Positions 15,926 through 24,363 of a DNA stretch of 44,387 nt are shown piece by piece (within the stretch, counting starts at the first letter, position 1; each line of letters starts with the position of its first letter). Source of the stretch: an uncultured Sphingomonas sp. GTDB lineage: Bacteria > Pseudomonadota > Alphaproteobacteria > Sphingomonadales > Sphingomonadaceae. The stretch is from the NCBI RefSeq assembly GCF_902806285.1, contig NZ_CADCWA010000163.1:1-44387 (forward strand), written 5' to 3'. Made by a program: the position numbers and the translations under genes. The notes beneath the pieces are model-generated. The model made no database searches and was not told where the DNA came from. It worked only from the letters and a program-made list of their open reading frames with translations.

Positions 15926-17205
15926 AGCGTGGGCCACTCGCCCCGCCGGCGCCGCCAGCCCGGCCGGACCAGATATAGCAGTCCCGCCAGCCAGCCGCGC
16001 ACTTCCTCGGCCAGAATCAGCAGGCGGGTCGCGCGCCGGTGCCAGAGCGAAGCCAGGGCGGTTCGAAGAAAGTAGCTCGGCAACTGGCGCCCGATCCGCT
16101 GGAGGTTGCCGCGGTGCCCGAACGCGTCCCACTGCGCCACCAATGCGGACACATGGCCGCGCATGTAGCTGCGCATCTGGCTCCGCAATTCGCGCCACTC
16201 GGCCCGATGATGGTGGAAGGTCACCGCGCGCGGTTCGTAAAGGCAGCTGCCGCCGAGCGCGAGCAGCCGGTACCAGAACTCGCTGTCTTCCGAACAGCCG
16301 GACGCGCCGGCGCCGAGCCGCTCGTCGAACAGCCCCGCGCGCTCAAAGGCGGAGCGCCGGAACGCCATGTTCGCGCCCGCGCCGATTCGCCACACCTGCG
16401 CACCGTGCGGCATCGTCTCGGCGAAGAAGCGGCGATCGAACATGACGGGCACGACATTGCTTCCGAACCCGCCCATGGCAAACTGGAAACTGCGCTGGGC
16501 CGCCGTGTCGAGGCTTGCGGGCAGGACGAGGCCGGTGACGCAGTCGGCATCGTGCCGCTCGAACGCGCGGGCGATCTCGGCCAACCAGCCCGGGTGCGGC
16601 TCGACGTCGTCGTCGGTGAAGGCGACGATCTTGCCCCGCGCCGCGCGGACCCCGGCGTTGCGCGCATGGCTGAGGCCGGGTCGCGGCTCCTGCACATAGA
16701 CGATCCCGGGGAACTGCAGGCAGGTCGAGCGGGCCGACCCGGACGCCGAATTGTCGACCACCACGATCTCGCCCGGCGGGCTGCGCTGCCCCGCAAGGCT
16801 CGCAAGGCACTTGCCCAGCGCGGCGGGCCTGTCCCGGGTGCAGATGACGAGGCTGATCCCGCGCGCGTCGTTCGTCGCGGCCGGCGCGATCGCCGCCAGC
16901 GCGTCGGCCGGACGGTCGAGCGCCGCCGCGGCGCCAAGCGTCAGTGCCGGACGGGGCCGGCCTTCGCTGCCCGCGGCAAGCGGCGCTCCGAGCGCCGGGT
17001 CACGGCCTGCGAGCTGGGCGGCGAGCAGCTCGGTCGCCAGCGCCCGCATCTGCCCCGCGCCGAGTGGAAGCTCCCCGGCAAGCGACTGCTTGAACCCGAG
17101 CGGGAGGTCGCCCCACCAGAAGATGTCGAGGACCAGCTCCGCCACCGGGACCGGGGGCTCCGCCGCTCGGAGGTCGACGTGGCGCACAGCGACGAGCCCC
17201 GTCAT
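15922..17205 (-). CDS. GT2 family glycosyltransferase with an extra N-terminal module
   Basis: A 427-residue enzyme. Residues about 115-330 form the GT2 domain: ISLVICTRDRPAALGKCLAS, VVVDNSASG, the metal site VAFTDDDVEPHPGW and GCSEDSEFWYRLLALGG near the acceptor site. The first 85 residues form a separate module (VRHVDLRAAEPPVPVAELVL then LPLGFKQSLAGELP) that resembles the N terminus of the next upstream GT2. The C terminus is basic with one or two hydrophobic patches and probably associates with the membrane. The ATG overlaps the stop of the upstream gene. It adds one sugar to a cytoplasmic lipid-linked glycan, by family inference. Confidence 0.9.
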   Translation of the reverse strand: MTGLVAVRHVDLRAAEPPVPVAELVLDIFWWGDLPLGFKQSLAGELPLGAGQMRALATELLAAQLAGRDPALGAPLAAGSEGRPRPALTLGAAAALDRPADALAAIAPAATNDARGISLVICTRDRPAALGKCLASLAGQRSPPGEIVVVDNSASGSARSTCLQFPGIVYVQEPRPGLSHARNAGVRAARGKIVAFTDDDVEPHPGWLAEIARAFERHDADCVTGLVLPASLDTAAQRSFQFAMGGFGSNVVPVMFDRRFFAETMPHGAQVWRIGAGANMAFRRSAFERAGLFDERLGAGASGCSEDSEFWYRLLALGGSCLYEPRAVTFHHHRAEWRELRSQMRSYMRGHVSALVAQWDAFGHRGNLQRIGRQLPSYFLRTALASLWHRRATRLLILAEEVRGWLAGLLYLVRPGWRRRRGEWPTL

Positions 17206-18419
17206 CGCGCGGCCTCGCGGATCGCGGCAACCCGGGCGAGTGACCGGTCATATTCCCCCAGCAGCCCAACGACGCCGCCCCATAGCTCGGCCAGGACGAA
17301 GCGGACGTCGCGCATCCCGCCCCGGAGAATCGCCTTCCACAGAGCCTTCGACCGATCCCCGAACCACCAGCGCACCATGCCCGAATGCCGCGCCTTCAGC
17401 TCCGGATCGCTCCGGCGGCTCTTGATCAGAAAGGCCATCATCCCCAGCCCCCACGACCAATATTGGCGGCGCAGCTGCGCGATGGTCTCGCGGTGCTCGT
17501 GGTAAACGGCGTAACGCGGCTCATAGACCATCGTCCGGCCGGACCGCAGAACCCGGTAGAAGATGTCGAGATCGCCGCCGCCGGGCAGCGGCGCGCCGGT
17601 GTCCAGCGCCTCGTCGAAGCCACCGATCCCGACCAGCAGCTTCCGGTCGAACGCCATGTTGCAGCCCGCCCCGATCTCCCCGGAGCCCACCGGGAACAAG
17701 GATTTGGCGAACCGCACCTGGCGATACTCCAGGCGCGCGAAGCCCCGGCCGAACCCGCCGATCGCTTCGAAGTGGACCTGCGCCTCCGTGTCCAGGCGGA
17801 ACGGCAGGACCAGCCCGGTGAACCCGCCCGCGTCCGGCCGGCTGCGCCAGGCCTCGGCCAAGCCGGCCAGCCAGCAGCGGTCGACCACCACATCGTCGTC
17901 GAGGTAGGCGATGAGCTGACCGGTGGCGGCCGCGAGCGCGGCGTTGCGTGCGAAGTTGAGGCCGGTTCGGCGCTCCAAGACGTAGCGCACGTCGCCAAAC
18001 CCGGCGGCGGCATCGCGCGTCGACTGGTCGGTGGAAGCATTGTCGACCACGATCACCTCCACCGACCGGAACGTCGAATCGCGCTTCGCCTCATGGAGGG
18101 AATGGAGGAGGCGAGCGAGGCGCTGCGCCCGGTCCTTGGTGCAGATCACCACCGAGAGCGTCGTGTCCGCCGCCTCCGGCGACCGCTCCGGCAGGGCCTC
18201 GGCGACCCGCGCCGCCAGTACCGCCTGCGCGAACCGGGCATCGGCGATCCGCTGCAGATGCGCCACCGACAGGGTGGCGCCGGGCTCGCAGCGCTCCAGG
18301 TGGAAGCCGACGAGTCGCCCGTGCCAGCGGGCAACGATCCCGCAGCCGTTCTGGTCGGCCGCCAGGGCGATCGGCCGAAGCGGCTGCGCGAAGTCGATTT
18401 CCACCAGCCTATAGCCCAT
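17202..18419 (-). CDS. GT2 family glycosyltransferase with an extra N-terminal module
   Basis: A 405-residue enzyme. The GT2 domain shows LSVVICTKDRAQRLARLLHS, VIVVDNASTDQSTRD, the metal site LIAYLDDDVVVDRCW and GGGDLDIFYRVLRSG. The first 85 residues (VEIDFAQPLRPIALAADQNG, then RWHGRLVGFHLERCEPG) form the additional module shared with the next gene. The C terminus has an aromatic, basic stretch (HRETIAQLRRQYWSWGLGM) seen in many GT2 enzymes of this type. I start at ATG 18419, which lies eight bases inside the end of the ABC gene. The earlier in-frame start would extend into that gene without reason. Confidence 0.9.
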   Translation of the reverse strand: MGYRLVEIDFAQPLRPIALAADQNGCGIVARWHGRLVGFHLERCEPGATLSVAHLQRIADARFAQAVLAARVAEALPERSPEAADTTLSVVICTKDRAQRLARLLHSLHEAKRDSTFRSVEVIVVDNASTDQSTRDAAAGFGDVRYVLERRTGLNFARNAALAAATGQLIAYLDDDVVVDRCWLAGLAEAWRSRPDAGGFTGLVLPFRLDTEAQVHFEAIGGFGRGFARLEYRQVRFAKSLFPVGSGEIGAGCNMAFDRKLLVGIGGFDEALDTGAPLPGGGDLDIFYRVLRSGRTMVYEPRYAVYHEHRETIAQLRRQYWSWGLGMMAFLIKSRRSDPELKARHSGMVRWWFGDRSKALWKAILRGGMRDVRFVLAELWGGVVGLLGEYDRSLARVAAIREAAR

Positions 18420-20241
18420 TGGCGCGTTCCGTCGGCAGCGGGTGGCTGGCGGTCTGCCCAAGTTCGTACATCTCCGCGAAGCGCCCGCCCCCGCCGATCA
18501 GCTCGGCCGGCGGACCGACCTCGCGCACCTCACCGCCATCGAGCACCACCACCTGGTCGGCGCTGAGCACCGTCGACAACTGATGCGCGATCACGACCAC
18601 CGTGCGGCGATGGGAGAAGCGGGCCAGCGCTTCCTGAAAGGCGCGCGCGGACTCGACATCGAGCGCGTTGGTCGGCTCGTCCAGCATCAGCACGTCCGGG
18701 TTGCGCAGGACGGTGCGGGCGAGCGCAATGCGCTGCCGCTGGCCGCCCGACAGGCGGAGGCCGTGGTCCCCCACGACGGTCCCGTAGCCCTGCGGCAGCG
18801 CTTCGATGAACCGGTCGGCATGGGCCACTTTCGCCGCTTCGCGCACCGCCTCGCGGCTCGCCCGGAGGTCGCCATAGGCGATGTTCGCCTCGACCGTGTC
18901 GTTGAACAGCTGCACGTCCTGCGACATCAGCGACAATCGGCTGCGCCAGCTCTCCAGGCGGAAGCGGTCCAGCGGAACGCCATCCGCGGTGACGCTTCCC
19001 TCCGTCGGGTCGTGGAAGCGGAACAGCAGGGCGAACAAGGTGGACTTGCCCGCGCCCGAACGGCCGACGATCGCGGTGGTCTGGCCGGCGGGGATGCAGA
19101 GCGAAACGTCGCGCAGCGCCCAGGGCTCGCCCGGCGCATAGCGAAAGGACACGCGGTGCAGTTCGATCCCGCTGCCCACCGCGGGCGCCTCCTCCACCCC
19201 TTCGGGCAGGAACGGCTCGCGCGTATCTTCGAGGAAGGTCGCGACGTCGCCCACCGCCGCGCCCATGCCGTCGATGGTGACCTTGTTCTGCATCAGCTCG
19301 CGCGCCGGCGCCTGGATCCGGTAGAGCAGCGACAGAAAGGCCGCGAGCGAGGCCACGCCGACGTCCGACTCGCCGGCCACCAGGATCAGCGCGCCGATGA
19401 GCAGGACGACCACCACCTCCGACACCGGCCCGGGCACCGCCCACAGCGCGTCGAGGTGGAGCAGGCGACGGCGCAGCCGCTCGGACGTGCCGGCGAAGCG
19501 ATCGGCCTCGTAGCTTTCGCGGCCGAAGGTGCGGATCAGCTGAAGTGCGTTGACGCTCTCCCACATGTGCAGGCCGAACGCCTTGTTCTCCGCGACCACC
19601 ACCTGGCCGATACTCGCCGCCCGCCCGGTCGCGCGGCGGATGATGAGGGCGCCAACGGCCATGAACAGCACCGCCACCAGCATCAGCGGCAAGGAAATCA
19701 GCATCATCAGCACGGCGAACACCAGGATGGTGGCCGCGCACAGGATCACGCGGTAGGTCAGCCCGAGCGCGGTGGCGACCTTCCAGCTGTTCTCCGCCAG
19801 CGTGTTCACGATGTCCGAGCGGCGATGCCCGGGCCGATAGTCGATGCAAGAGCTAAGCGCCTGCCCGAAGATCCGGACCCGCAGCCGGTGTGCGGCCTGG
19901 CCTTCCGCGCTCCGGCTCAGCCATAGGCCGGCGAAGGCGGCGGCGTTCTTGGCGACGACGAGGAGGCACAGCAGGGCAACCGTGAACGGGACTACGAGGT
20001 CGCCGGGAACGACCGACAATGCTCGGGCGAAGCGGCCTTCGAGCCCGCCGGCGGCCGCCGCGGTGCCGCCGAGGCTCTGGATCAGCGGAATGAACAGAAT
20101 CAGGCTCAAGCCTTCCAACAGCGCCGCAAGGCCGCCAAGCGACAGGATCGCCGCGGTGCTCCATGCCGGCTGGCTTGCAAGTCGCATCACCAGGCGCATG
20201 CTGGCGACAGAAGAGGTCGGCTGCGGTGCGGTTGATGTCAC
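18409..20241 (-). CDS. ABC exporter half-transporter (permease fused to ATPase), MsbA-like
   Basis: A 610-residue protein. Residues about 15-320 hold a six-helix type I exporter domain. The ATPase follows with Walker A (GRSGAGKST, about 393-401), signature LSGGQRQRIALA (about 494), Walker B (VLMLDEPTNALD, about 513) and the switch histidine in VVVIAHQLSTV. It would act as a homodimer to flip or export a lipid, lipid-linked glycan or peptide. As first gene of an overlapping operon with two GT2 enzymes, a methyltransferase and a GT-B enzyme, a lipid-linked glycan is the best guess. The architecture alone would also fit lipid A or a multidrug substrate. Confidence 0.9.
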   Translation of the reverse strand: MTSTAPQPTSSVASMRLVMRLASQPAWSTAAILSLGGLAALLEGLSLILFIPLIQSLGGTAAAAGGLEGRFARALSVVPGDLVVPFTVALLCLLVVAKNAAAFAGLWLSRSAEGQAAHRLRVRIFGQALSSCIDYRPGHRRSDIVNTLAENSWKVATALGLTYRVILCAATILVFAVLMMLISLPLMLVAVLFMAVGALIIRRATGRAASIGQVVVAENKAFGLHMWESVNALQLIRTFGRESYEADRFAGTSERLRRRLLHLDALWAVPGPVSEVVVVLLIGALILVAGESDVGVASLAAFLSLLYRIQAPARELMQNKVTIDGMGAAVGDVATFLEDTREPFLPEGVEEAPAVGSGIELHRVSFRYAPGEPWALRDVSLCIPAGQTTAIVGRSGAGKSTLFALLFRFHDPTEGSVTADGVPLDRFRLESWRSRLSLMSQDVQLFNDTVEANIAYGDLRASREAVREAAKVAHADRFIEALPQGYGTVVGDHGLRLSGGQRQRIALARTVLRNPDVLMLDEPTNALDVESARAFQEALARFSHRRTVVVIAHQLSTVLSADQVVVLDGGEVREVGPPAELIGGGGRFAEMYELGQTASHPLPTERANGL

Positions 20242-20386
20242 GAGAACCTTCCCGCCGGCACTCCGCCGCCTTCGCTCCAGCGCCGACGAGTAAGCAAGCT
20301 AGCGACCTTCATCCTGTTGTCCCGGCCCCTTGGCAGCAACCCTCCGAGCGATGTTTGCTCGATGGGTCCACCGTCTGCTATTGACC

Positions 20387-20399
20387 TTTAACCGTTAAA
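20387..20399. promoter_or_regulatory. Palindrome in the divergent gap between ABC and GT2 genes
   Basis: TTTAAC and GTTAAA arms of six bases around one central C, in the most AT-rich stretch of the 184-base intergenic region. TTGACC immediately upstream (20381-20386) could be a -35 for the plus-strand GT2, but no good -10 follows. It may be a shared operator for both divergent units. Confidence 0.35.
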
Positions 20400-20425
20400 A
20401 GGAAAGTTAACCCGTATCGAGCAGA

Positions 20426-21427
20426 ATGGAGCCACTGGTACCATTTTCGCTCAGGCAAGGGGAACGGCCCGTTGTGACGCTTGTGACCGCCATCATACCC
20501 GCGCACAATGCGGAAGGCACGATCGATGCCACGCTGGCGAGCGTCCGCGCCCAGACGCATCGCGAGTTGGAGATCATCGTCGTGGACGACGGCTCGACCG
20601 ACGGTACGCGGCAGCGCGTGCGGAGCCACGCAGCAGCCGACTCCCGGATCCGGCTGGTGGCGCAGGCTAACGGGGGCGTCGCTGCGGCCCGCAATCGGGG
20701 CATCGCCGAAGCGAGCGCTCATTATCTTGCTCCGGTGGATGCCGACGACGTGTGGCACCCCGACAAGATCGCCCGCCAGCTCGCGCTGATCGAGAACTCT
20801 TCCGAAGTCGGGCTCGTGTGCACCGCCTACTCAGTCCTGGATGAACAGGGTCGCGTCACCATGGAATCCGGCGGGAGCTCGCCCCGCAACCACCAGTTCC
20901 TGGACCTGTGCGAGCGCAACTTCATCGGCAACGGCAGCTCCGCCCTTCTCCGGCGGAGCGCGATCGAAGGGTGTGGCGGTTACGACGAGTCGCTCCGTCG
21001 GCAGGGCGCCCAGGGGTGCGAGGACCTCAAGCTCTACCTGTGCATCGCCGAGCATCACAGGATCGAGATGATCCGCTCGCCGCTTACCGGCTACCGGCAG
21101 CTTCCCGATAACATGTCGAGCGATGCGGGGCAGATGTTGCGTTCGTTCGACCTCGTTGCCGCCGAGTTCTGCCGTCGGCGGCCCGAGCTTCGCGCCCGCT
21201 TCGCCGCACACCGGACCTACCTGATCTGTTGGCTGGCGCATCGAGCACTGAAAGCGCAGCGGTGGCGGCAGACTCTCGAACTGAGCACGCAATTGTTCAC
21301 CAGACCGAGCCGCGCGCTGCCGCAGGCGTTCGCCGCCGCCGCCGGACGGAGAGTGAAACGCCTGCCGCTTACCTTCAAACGGGCTCGAGCTGCGCCGGCA
21401 GAAACCTTCCTGGAGGCGGAGCTTTAG
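20426..21427 (+). CDS. GT2 family glycosyltransferase
   Basis: A 333-residue enzyme with a standard GT2 domain: VTAIIPAHNAEGTIDATLAS, IIVVDDGSTDGTRQRV, AQANGGVAAARNRGIAEA and the metal site APVDADDVWHPDK near residue 110. An acceptor-side CEDLKLYLCIAEHH lies near 197. The C terminus is a helical, basic tail. The first twelve residues before VVTLVTAIIPA are unusual, so the start could lie slightly later (no good alternative ATG). It is transcribed away from the minus-strand glycan operon and shares its divergent upstream region, so the two are probably expressed together. Confidence 0.88.
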   Translation: MEPLVPFSLRQGERPVVTLVTAIIPAHNAEGTIDATLASVRAQTHRELEIIVVDDGSTDGTRQRVRSHAAADSRIRLVAQANGGVAAARNRGIAEASAHYLAPVDADDVWHPDKIARQLALIENSSEVGLVCTAYSVLDEQGRVTMESGGSSPRNHQFLDLCERNFIGNGSSALLRRSAIEGCGGYDESLRRQGAQGCEDLKLYLCIAEHHRIEMIRSPLTGYRQLPDNMSSDAGQMLRSFDLVAAEFCRRRPELRARFAAHRTYLICWLAHRALKAQRWRQTLELSTQLFTRPSRALPQAFAAAAGRRVKRLPLTFKRARAAPAETFLEAEL

Positions 21428-21570
21428 GTGATCGGCGACCGCTGGCGGCTTCCACTCCCAGGTCGGCGGTCCCAGCATGGTCCACCGCGAAGCGAAACAG
21501 CACCTCGGCTGGCGCCTACGCGATCAACCACGCGCAGCCATCCCCGGACGGCCGCCTTATGCGTGATTGA

Positions 21571-21647
21571 TGGTCGGGGAGAGAGGATTCGAACCTCCGG
21601 CCCCTGCCTCCCGAAGACAGTGCTCTACCAGGCTGAGCTACTCCCCG
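21571..21647 (-). tRNA. tRNA-Pro (anticodon CGG)
   Basis: A full cloverleaf of 77 bases including an encoded CCA. The acceptor stem CGGGGAG pairs with CTCCCCG. The D arm is GCTC/GAGC around AGCCTGGTA. The anticodon stem CTGTC/GGCAG closes the loop TTCGGGA, giving anticodon CGG, which reads CCG codons. The T arm GGAGG/CCTCT carries TTCGAAT. It resembles enterobacterial proK in loop sequence. CCG is a heavily used codon in this GC-rich genome. Confidence 0.95.
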
Positions 21648-21686
21648 ACCGGAACCCGCATGAAAGCGGGAGCCAAGGCGGGGTGG

Positions 21687-21715
21687 CTCTTAGGCGCGGG
21701 GCGTCGCCAGTGCAA
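21687..21715 (-). promoter_or_regulatory. Probable promoter of tRNA-Pro
   Basis: On the minus strand TTGCAC (21710-21715) is followed after 17 bases by TAAGAG (21687-21692). A short leader of about 35 bases with a CCCGC/GCGGG hairpin precedes the mature tRNA. The site lies in the gap between the fprA stop at 21744 and the tRNA. Confidence 0.45.
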
Positions 21716-21743
21716 CCCACGTCCTGAGCGTGTTTGAAGGCGC

Positions 21744-23057
21744 CTAGTGGCCGCGGGCGCGCAGCAGTTCCTCCACCCGCACCAGCTTCTCGCGGGGGGC
21801 TCCCGCACGGGCGGCGGCGATCTCCGCGGCTTCGATCTTCTGCCAGTCGGCGAAACGCACGGGATCGCACCCCCGCGCGGCGAGCAGCCGGTCGAGGCCG
21901 GCGGGCCCATCCCGGCCGGTCGCCTCACCGCCCGGCGGGAACAGCGCCGTGATCTGCTCGGCCACCCCCTGCCCGTCCGGCCGGTTGGTGCCGATCGTTC
22001 CGGTCGGGCCGCGCCCCGCCCAGCCGACGGCGTAAAGCCGGTCGGCCACGCGGCCGTTCCCGTTAGGGTAAAGCCCGAGCTTGTTGTCGTACGGCACCCC
22101 CGGGATGGGCGGCGCGGCGTAGCCGATGCAGCTGACCACCAGCCCGGCTTCGACCGCATAGGTCTCGCCCGTGCCTCGCGCGGAGCCGTCCTCGGCCAGG
22201 ACGGTGCGTTCCACCACGACCCGCTCGGCCCGCCCCGCCCCTTCGATCGCCAGCGGCTTGGCGAAGAAGTCGAAGACGATCCGCTTGGGCTTGGCCGGAT
22301 CGGCCGGCGACGCCGCGAAGCTGCGCAGGTGGCCGACCGACTTGCGCTGTCCCGGTTCGAGCGCCGAATCGGCCTCGGGCGGAGGCAGGTCGGCCCCATC
22401 GACCACGGGCGACGCGGCCCCCAGATGGCTCAGCTCGCCCAACTCCTTGGGAGTCATGGCGATCTGATGCGGCCCGCGGCGGCCCAGGATCGCGATCGTG
22501 CGAACGCTGCTGTTCGCCAATGCGTCATGGGCGTGCGCAACGATGTCGGACCCGGCGAACTCGACGGGAGTCTTCGAAAGGATACGAGCGACGTCCAGCG
22601 CCACGTTGCCGTTGCCGATCACGGCCGCGCTCGCAACATCCAGCGGCGGATGGAGGTCGGCGAAGTCGGGGTGGCCGTTGTACCAGCCGACAAACGCCGC
22701 GGAGCCGATCACGCCCGGCAGATCGTCGCCCGGGATGCCCAGCCGCCGGTCGTTCGGCGCTCCCGTCGCGAGCACCACCGCGTCATAATAGTGCAGCAGC
22801 TCCTCGACGGACACGTCCGCACCGAGGTGAACGTTGCCGATGAAGCGGACGTTCGGCTCCAGCGCCACCTTTTCGTAGCGCTTGGCAACGGCCTTGATCG
22901 ATTGGTGGTCGGGCGCCACGCCGAAGCGGATCAGGCCATAGGGCACCGGCAGCCGGTCAAGGATGTCGATGGTGGCGCCCTCGCCATAGGCCTTGGCCAG
23001 CGCTTCGGCCGTGTAGAAGCCCGCCGGTCCGGACCCGATCACCGCGAAATGCCGCAT
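21744..23057 (-). CDS. Ferredoxin/flavodoxin-NADP+ reductase, adrenodoxin-reductase type (FprA-like)
   Basis: A 437-residue flavoprotein. The FAD-binding motif VIGSGPAGFYTAEAL begins at residue 5. PYGLIRFGVAPDHQ (about 44) is characteristic of the adrenodoxin-reductase/FprA branch. The NADP site has AAVIGNGNVALDVARIL (about 145) and the C-terminal YAVGWAGRGPTGTIGTNRPD binds FAD and nicotinamide. It moves electrons between NADPH and ferredoxins, for example to feed P450s, Fe-S biogenesis or oxygenases. The start is ATG 23057. The open frame extends further up only as a shadow across a repeat. It is alone on its strand here, so no partner ferredoxin is identified. Confidence 0.93.
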   Translation of the reverse strand: MRHFAVIGSGPAGFYTAEALAKAYGEGATIDILDRLPVPYGLIRFGVAPDHQSIKAVAKRYEKVALEPNVRFIGNVHLGADVSVEELLHYYDAVVLATGAPNDRRLGIPGDDLPGVIGSAAFVGWYNGHPDFADLHPPLDVASAAVIGNGNVALDVARILSKTPVEFAGSDIVAHAHDALANSSVRTIAILGRRGPHQIAMTPKELGELSHLGAASPVVDGADLPPPEADSALEPGQRKSVGHLRSFAASPADPAKPKRIVFDFFAKPLAIEGAGRAERVVVERTVLAEDGSARGTGETYAVEAGLVVSCIGYAAPPIPGVPYDNKLGLYPNGNGRVADRLYAVGWAGRGPTGTIGTNRPDGQGVAEQITALFPPGGEATGRDGPAGLDRLLAARGCDPVRFADWQKIEAAEIAAARAGAPREKLVRVEELLRARGH

Positions 23058-23111
23058 CCGCGCCCTTTCGTTAAACCATAAGGGTAGCCGGTCCGCGGCG
23101 GCACGCAAGCC

Positions 23112-23188
23112 GTGCTCCTGCGAAGGCAGGAGCCGGGTCGTTCTTTGCCGTGCCGGAAGGCACCGGGCTCCTGCCTCCGCCGGAGCAC
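23112..23188. repeat. Nested inverted repeat between fprA and the PHA-system gene
   Basis: Outer arms GTGCTCC (23112-23118) and GGAGCAC (23182-23188) enclose inner arms AGGCAGGAGCC (23124-23134) and GGCTCCTGCCT (23166-23176). The whole element can fold into a cruciform or a stable RNA hairpin. It looks like a dispersed palindromic repeat of the sphingomonad type. It could also act as a terminator for the gene ending at 23192, although no T-run follows. Confidence 0.7.
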
Positions 23189-23191
23189 ATG

Positions 23192-23515
23192 CTATTTCGT
23201 CTTGTCCTCCAGCAGCAGCTCGCCGCCCTTGCTCCGCAGCATCGCTTCGATCGGCTTGGCCAGCATCGCCAGCATGGCCGGAAGCTCGATCCGGCAGCGG
23301 ACGTGCCGCTCCTCGACGTCGATTTGGGTCCCGACCTGCTGGCCCATCGCCGCCACCGTCATGTCCAGCCGGCTGCCCGCCCACTGGCTGGTCACCTGCG
23401 CGCCGCCCGGGATGAAACCCTGCAGCTTGTGGATGTTGGCGGCGATCCGGCGCTGCGCTTCCTCGCGGCCGAGGCTATGGGGGAGGTCGACTTGGATGGG
23501 CTGTTGCATCGCCAC
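23192..23515 (-). CDS. Polyhydroxyalkanoic acid system family protein
   Basis: A 107-residue protein of the PHA_gran_rgn family. It begins QPIQVDLPHSLGREEAQRRI, continues through a beta-rich core (SRLDMTVAAMGQQVGTQIDV) and ends with LPAMLAMLAKPIEAMLRSKG. The family is linked to PHA granules but its biochemical role is not established, and no phaC or phasin is in this window. GTG at 23515 has GGAGG eight bases upstream. ATG at 23509 is an equally possible start two codons later. It diverges from the peptidase gene at 23572 with a 56-base gap that must hold both promoters. Confidence 0.82.
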   Translation of the reverse strand: MAMQQPIQVDLPHSLGREEAQRRIAANIHKLQGFIPGGAQVTSQWAGSRLDMTVAAMGQQVGTQIDVEERHVRCRIELPAMLAMLAKPIEAMLRSKGGELLLEDKTK

Positions 23516-23571
23516 GACCTGCCCCTCCAGCCGTGGCTTTTCAAGTTGCGCGATGATGTTACCTTGGGGCC

Positions 23572-24357
23572 ATGGCCTCGACCCTCGCGCTTGCTCCCCT
23601 GCTCGCGGCCGCCGCCGCCAACCCGCAGCTGGGTTACGCGCCCTGGCAGCCCGCGGCCGAGTACATCACGGCCGGCCAGGATGAGCCGGGCTACCGCGCC
23701 TGGCTCGCGCGCGGGCCGTGGCGGGCGGCGGGCGTGGCGCAGCTGCACAACTATCTCGGCTATGCCGGCGTCGCCTATGTGGTGCCCACCTGGCAGTTGC
23801 TGCGGACGGCCACCGACTGGCAGCGCTGCGGGGCCGAGCCGTTCGACCTTCCGCCGGTCGGCGAATGGGCCAACATCGTCCAGACCCTGCGCTACGTCCG
23901 CGACCATGTGGTGCCGGTCGTGGGCGCGGTGGAGCCCGTATCCGCCTACCGCAACCCGCTGCTCAACCGCTGCGCCGGCGGGGCGGCCAACAGCGTCCAC
24001 CAGCACCTGTCGGCGATCGACCTGGTGCCCCGCTACCCGACCAGCCGGGACGAACTGATGCGCCGGCTGTGCGCGGTGCATGCGGTGGAGGGGCCCCGCT
24101 ACTCGGTCGGCCTCGGCTTCTATGCCAAGCACCGCTTTCATGTGGACAGCTGGAAGTTCCGCACCTGGGGCCGCAACAGCACGGGGGCGCTCGCCTGCGG
24201 CCGCTCCTACGAAATCGCGCACCGCGCGCTGCGACCCGTCGTCCCCGCCGCAAGCCCAGCGGCTTCAAGCGTGCAGGCACCGGTCCAGCCTCCGGTGAGC
24301 ACTCCCGTACAGCCGGTCCAGAACATCCCTGCGGCTGATCCTCTCGCGCCGCGCTGA
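23572..24357 (+). CDS. Secreted peptidase M15-like protein (D-Ala-D-Ala carboxypeptidase fold)
   Basis: A 261-residue protein. An N-terminal hydrophobic stretch (TLALAPLLAAAAA) suggests export. The M15 core is recognisable: SAYRNPLLNRCAGGAANSVH near residues 124-143, then QHLSAIDLVP with the H...D zinc ligands, and a later FHVDSW providing the second histidine (about 199). The C terminus is a proline/glutamine-rich tail (residues 220-261), likely unstructured. Such enzymes cut peptidoglycan stem peptides in the periplasm. The match is to the Peptidase_M15_3 group, where activity is often unproven. It lies 56 bases upstream of clpB, but a separate leader makes co-transcription uncertain. Confidence 0.8.
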   Translation: MASTLALAPLLAAAAANPQLGYAPWQPAAEYITAGQDEPGYRAWLARGPWRAAGVAQLHNYLGYAGVAYVVPTWQLLRTATDWQRCGAEPFDLPPVGEWANIVQTLRYVRDHVVPVVGAVEPVSAYRNPLLNRCAGGAANSVHQHLSAIDLVPRYPTSRDELMRRLCAVHAVEGPRYSVGLGFYAKHRFHVDSWKFRTWGRNSTGALACGRSYEIAHRALRPVVPAASPAASSVQAPVQPPVSTPVQPVQNIPAADPLAPR

Positions 24358-24363
24358 CCCCTT

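Noticed and set aside
18409-20241. The ABC exporter as the type I secretion ATPase for the GH5/RTX protein
   Set aside because: It has no C39-like N-terminal domain and no adaptor partner. Its operon is made of glycosyltransferases.
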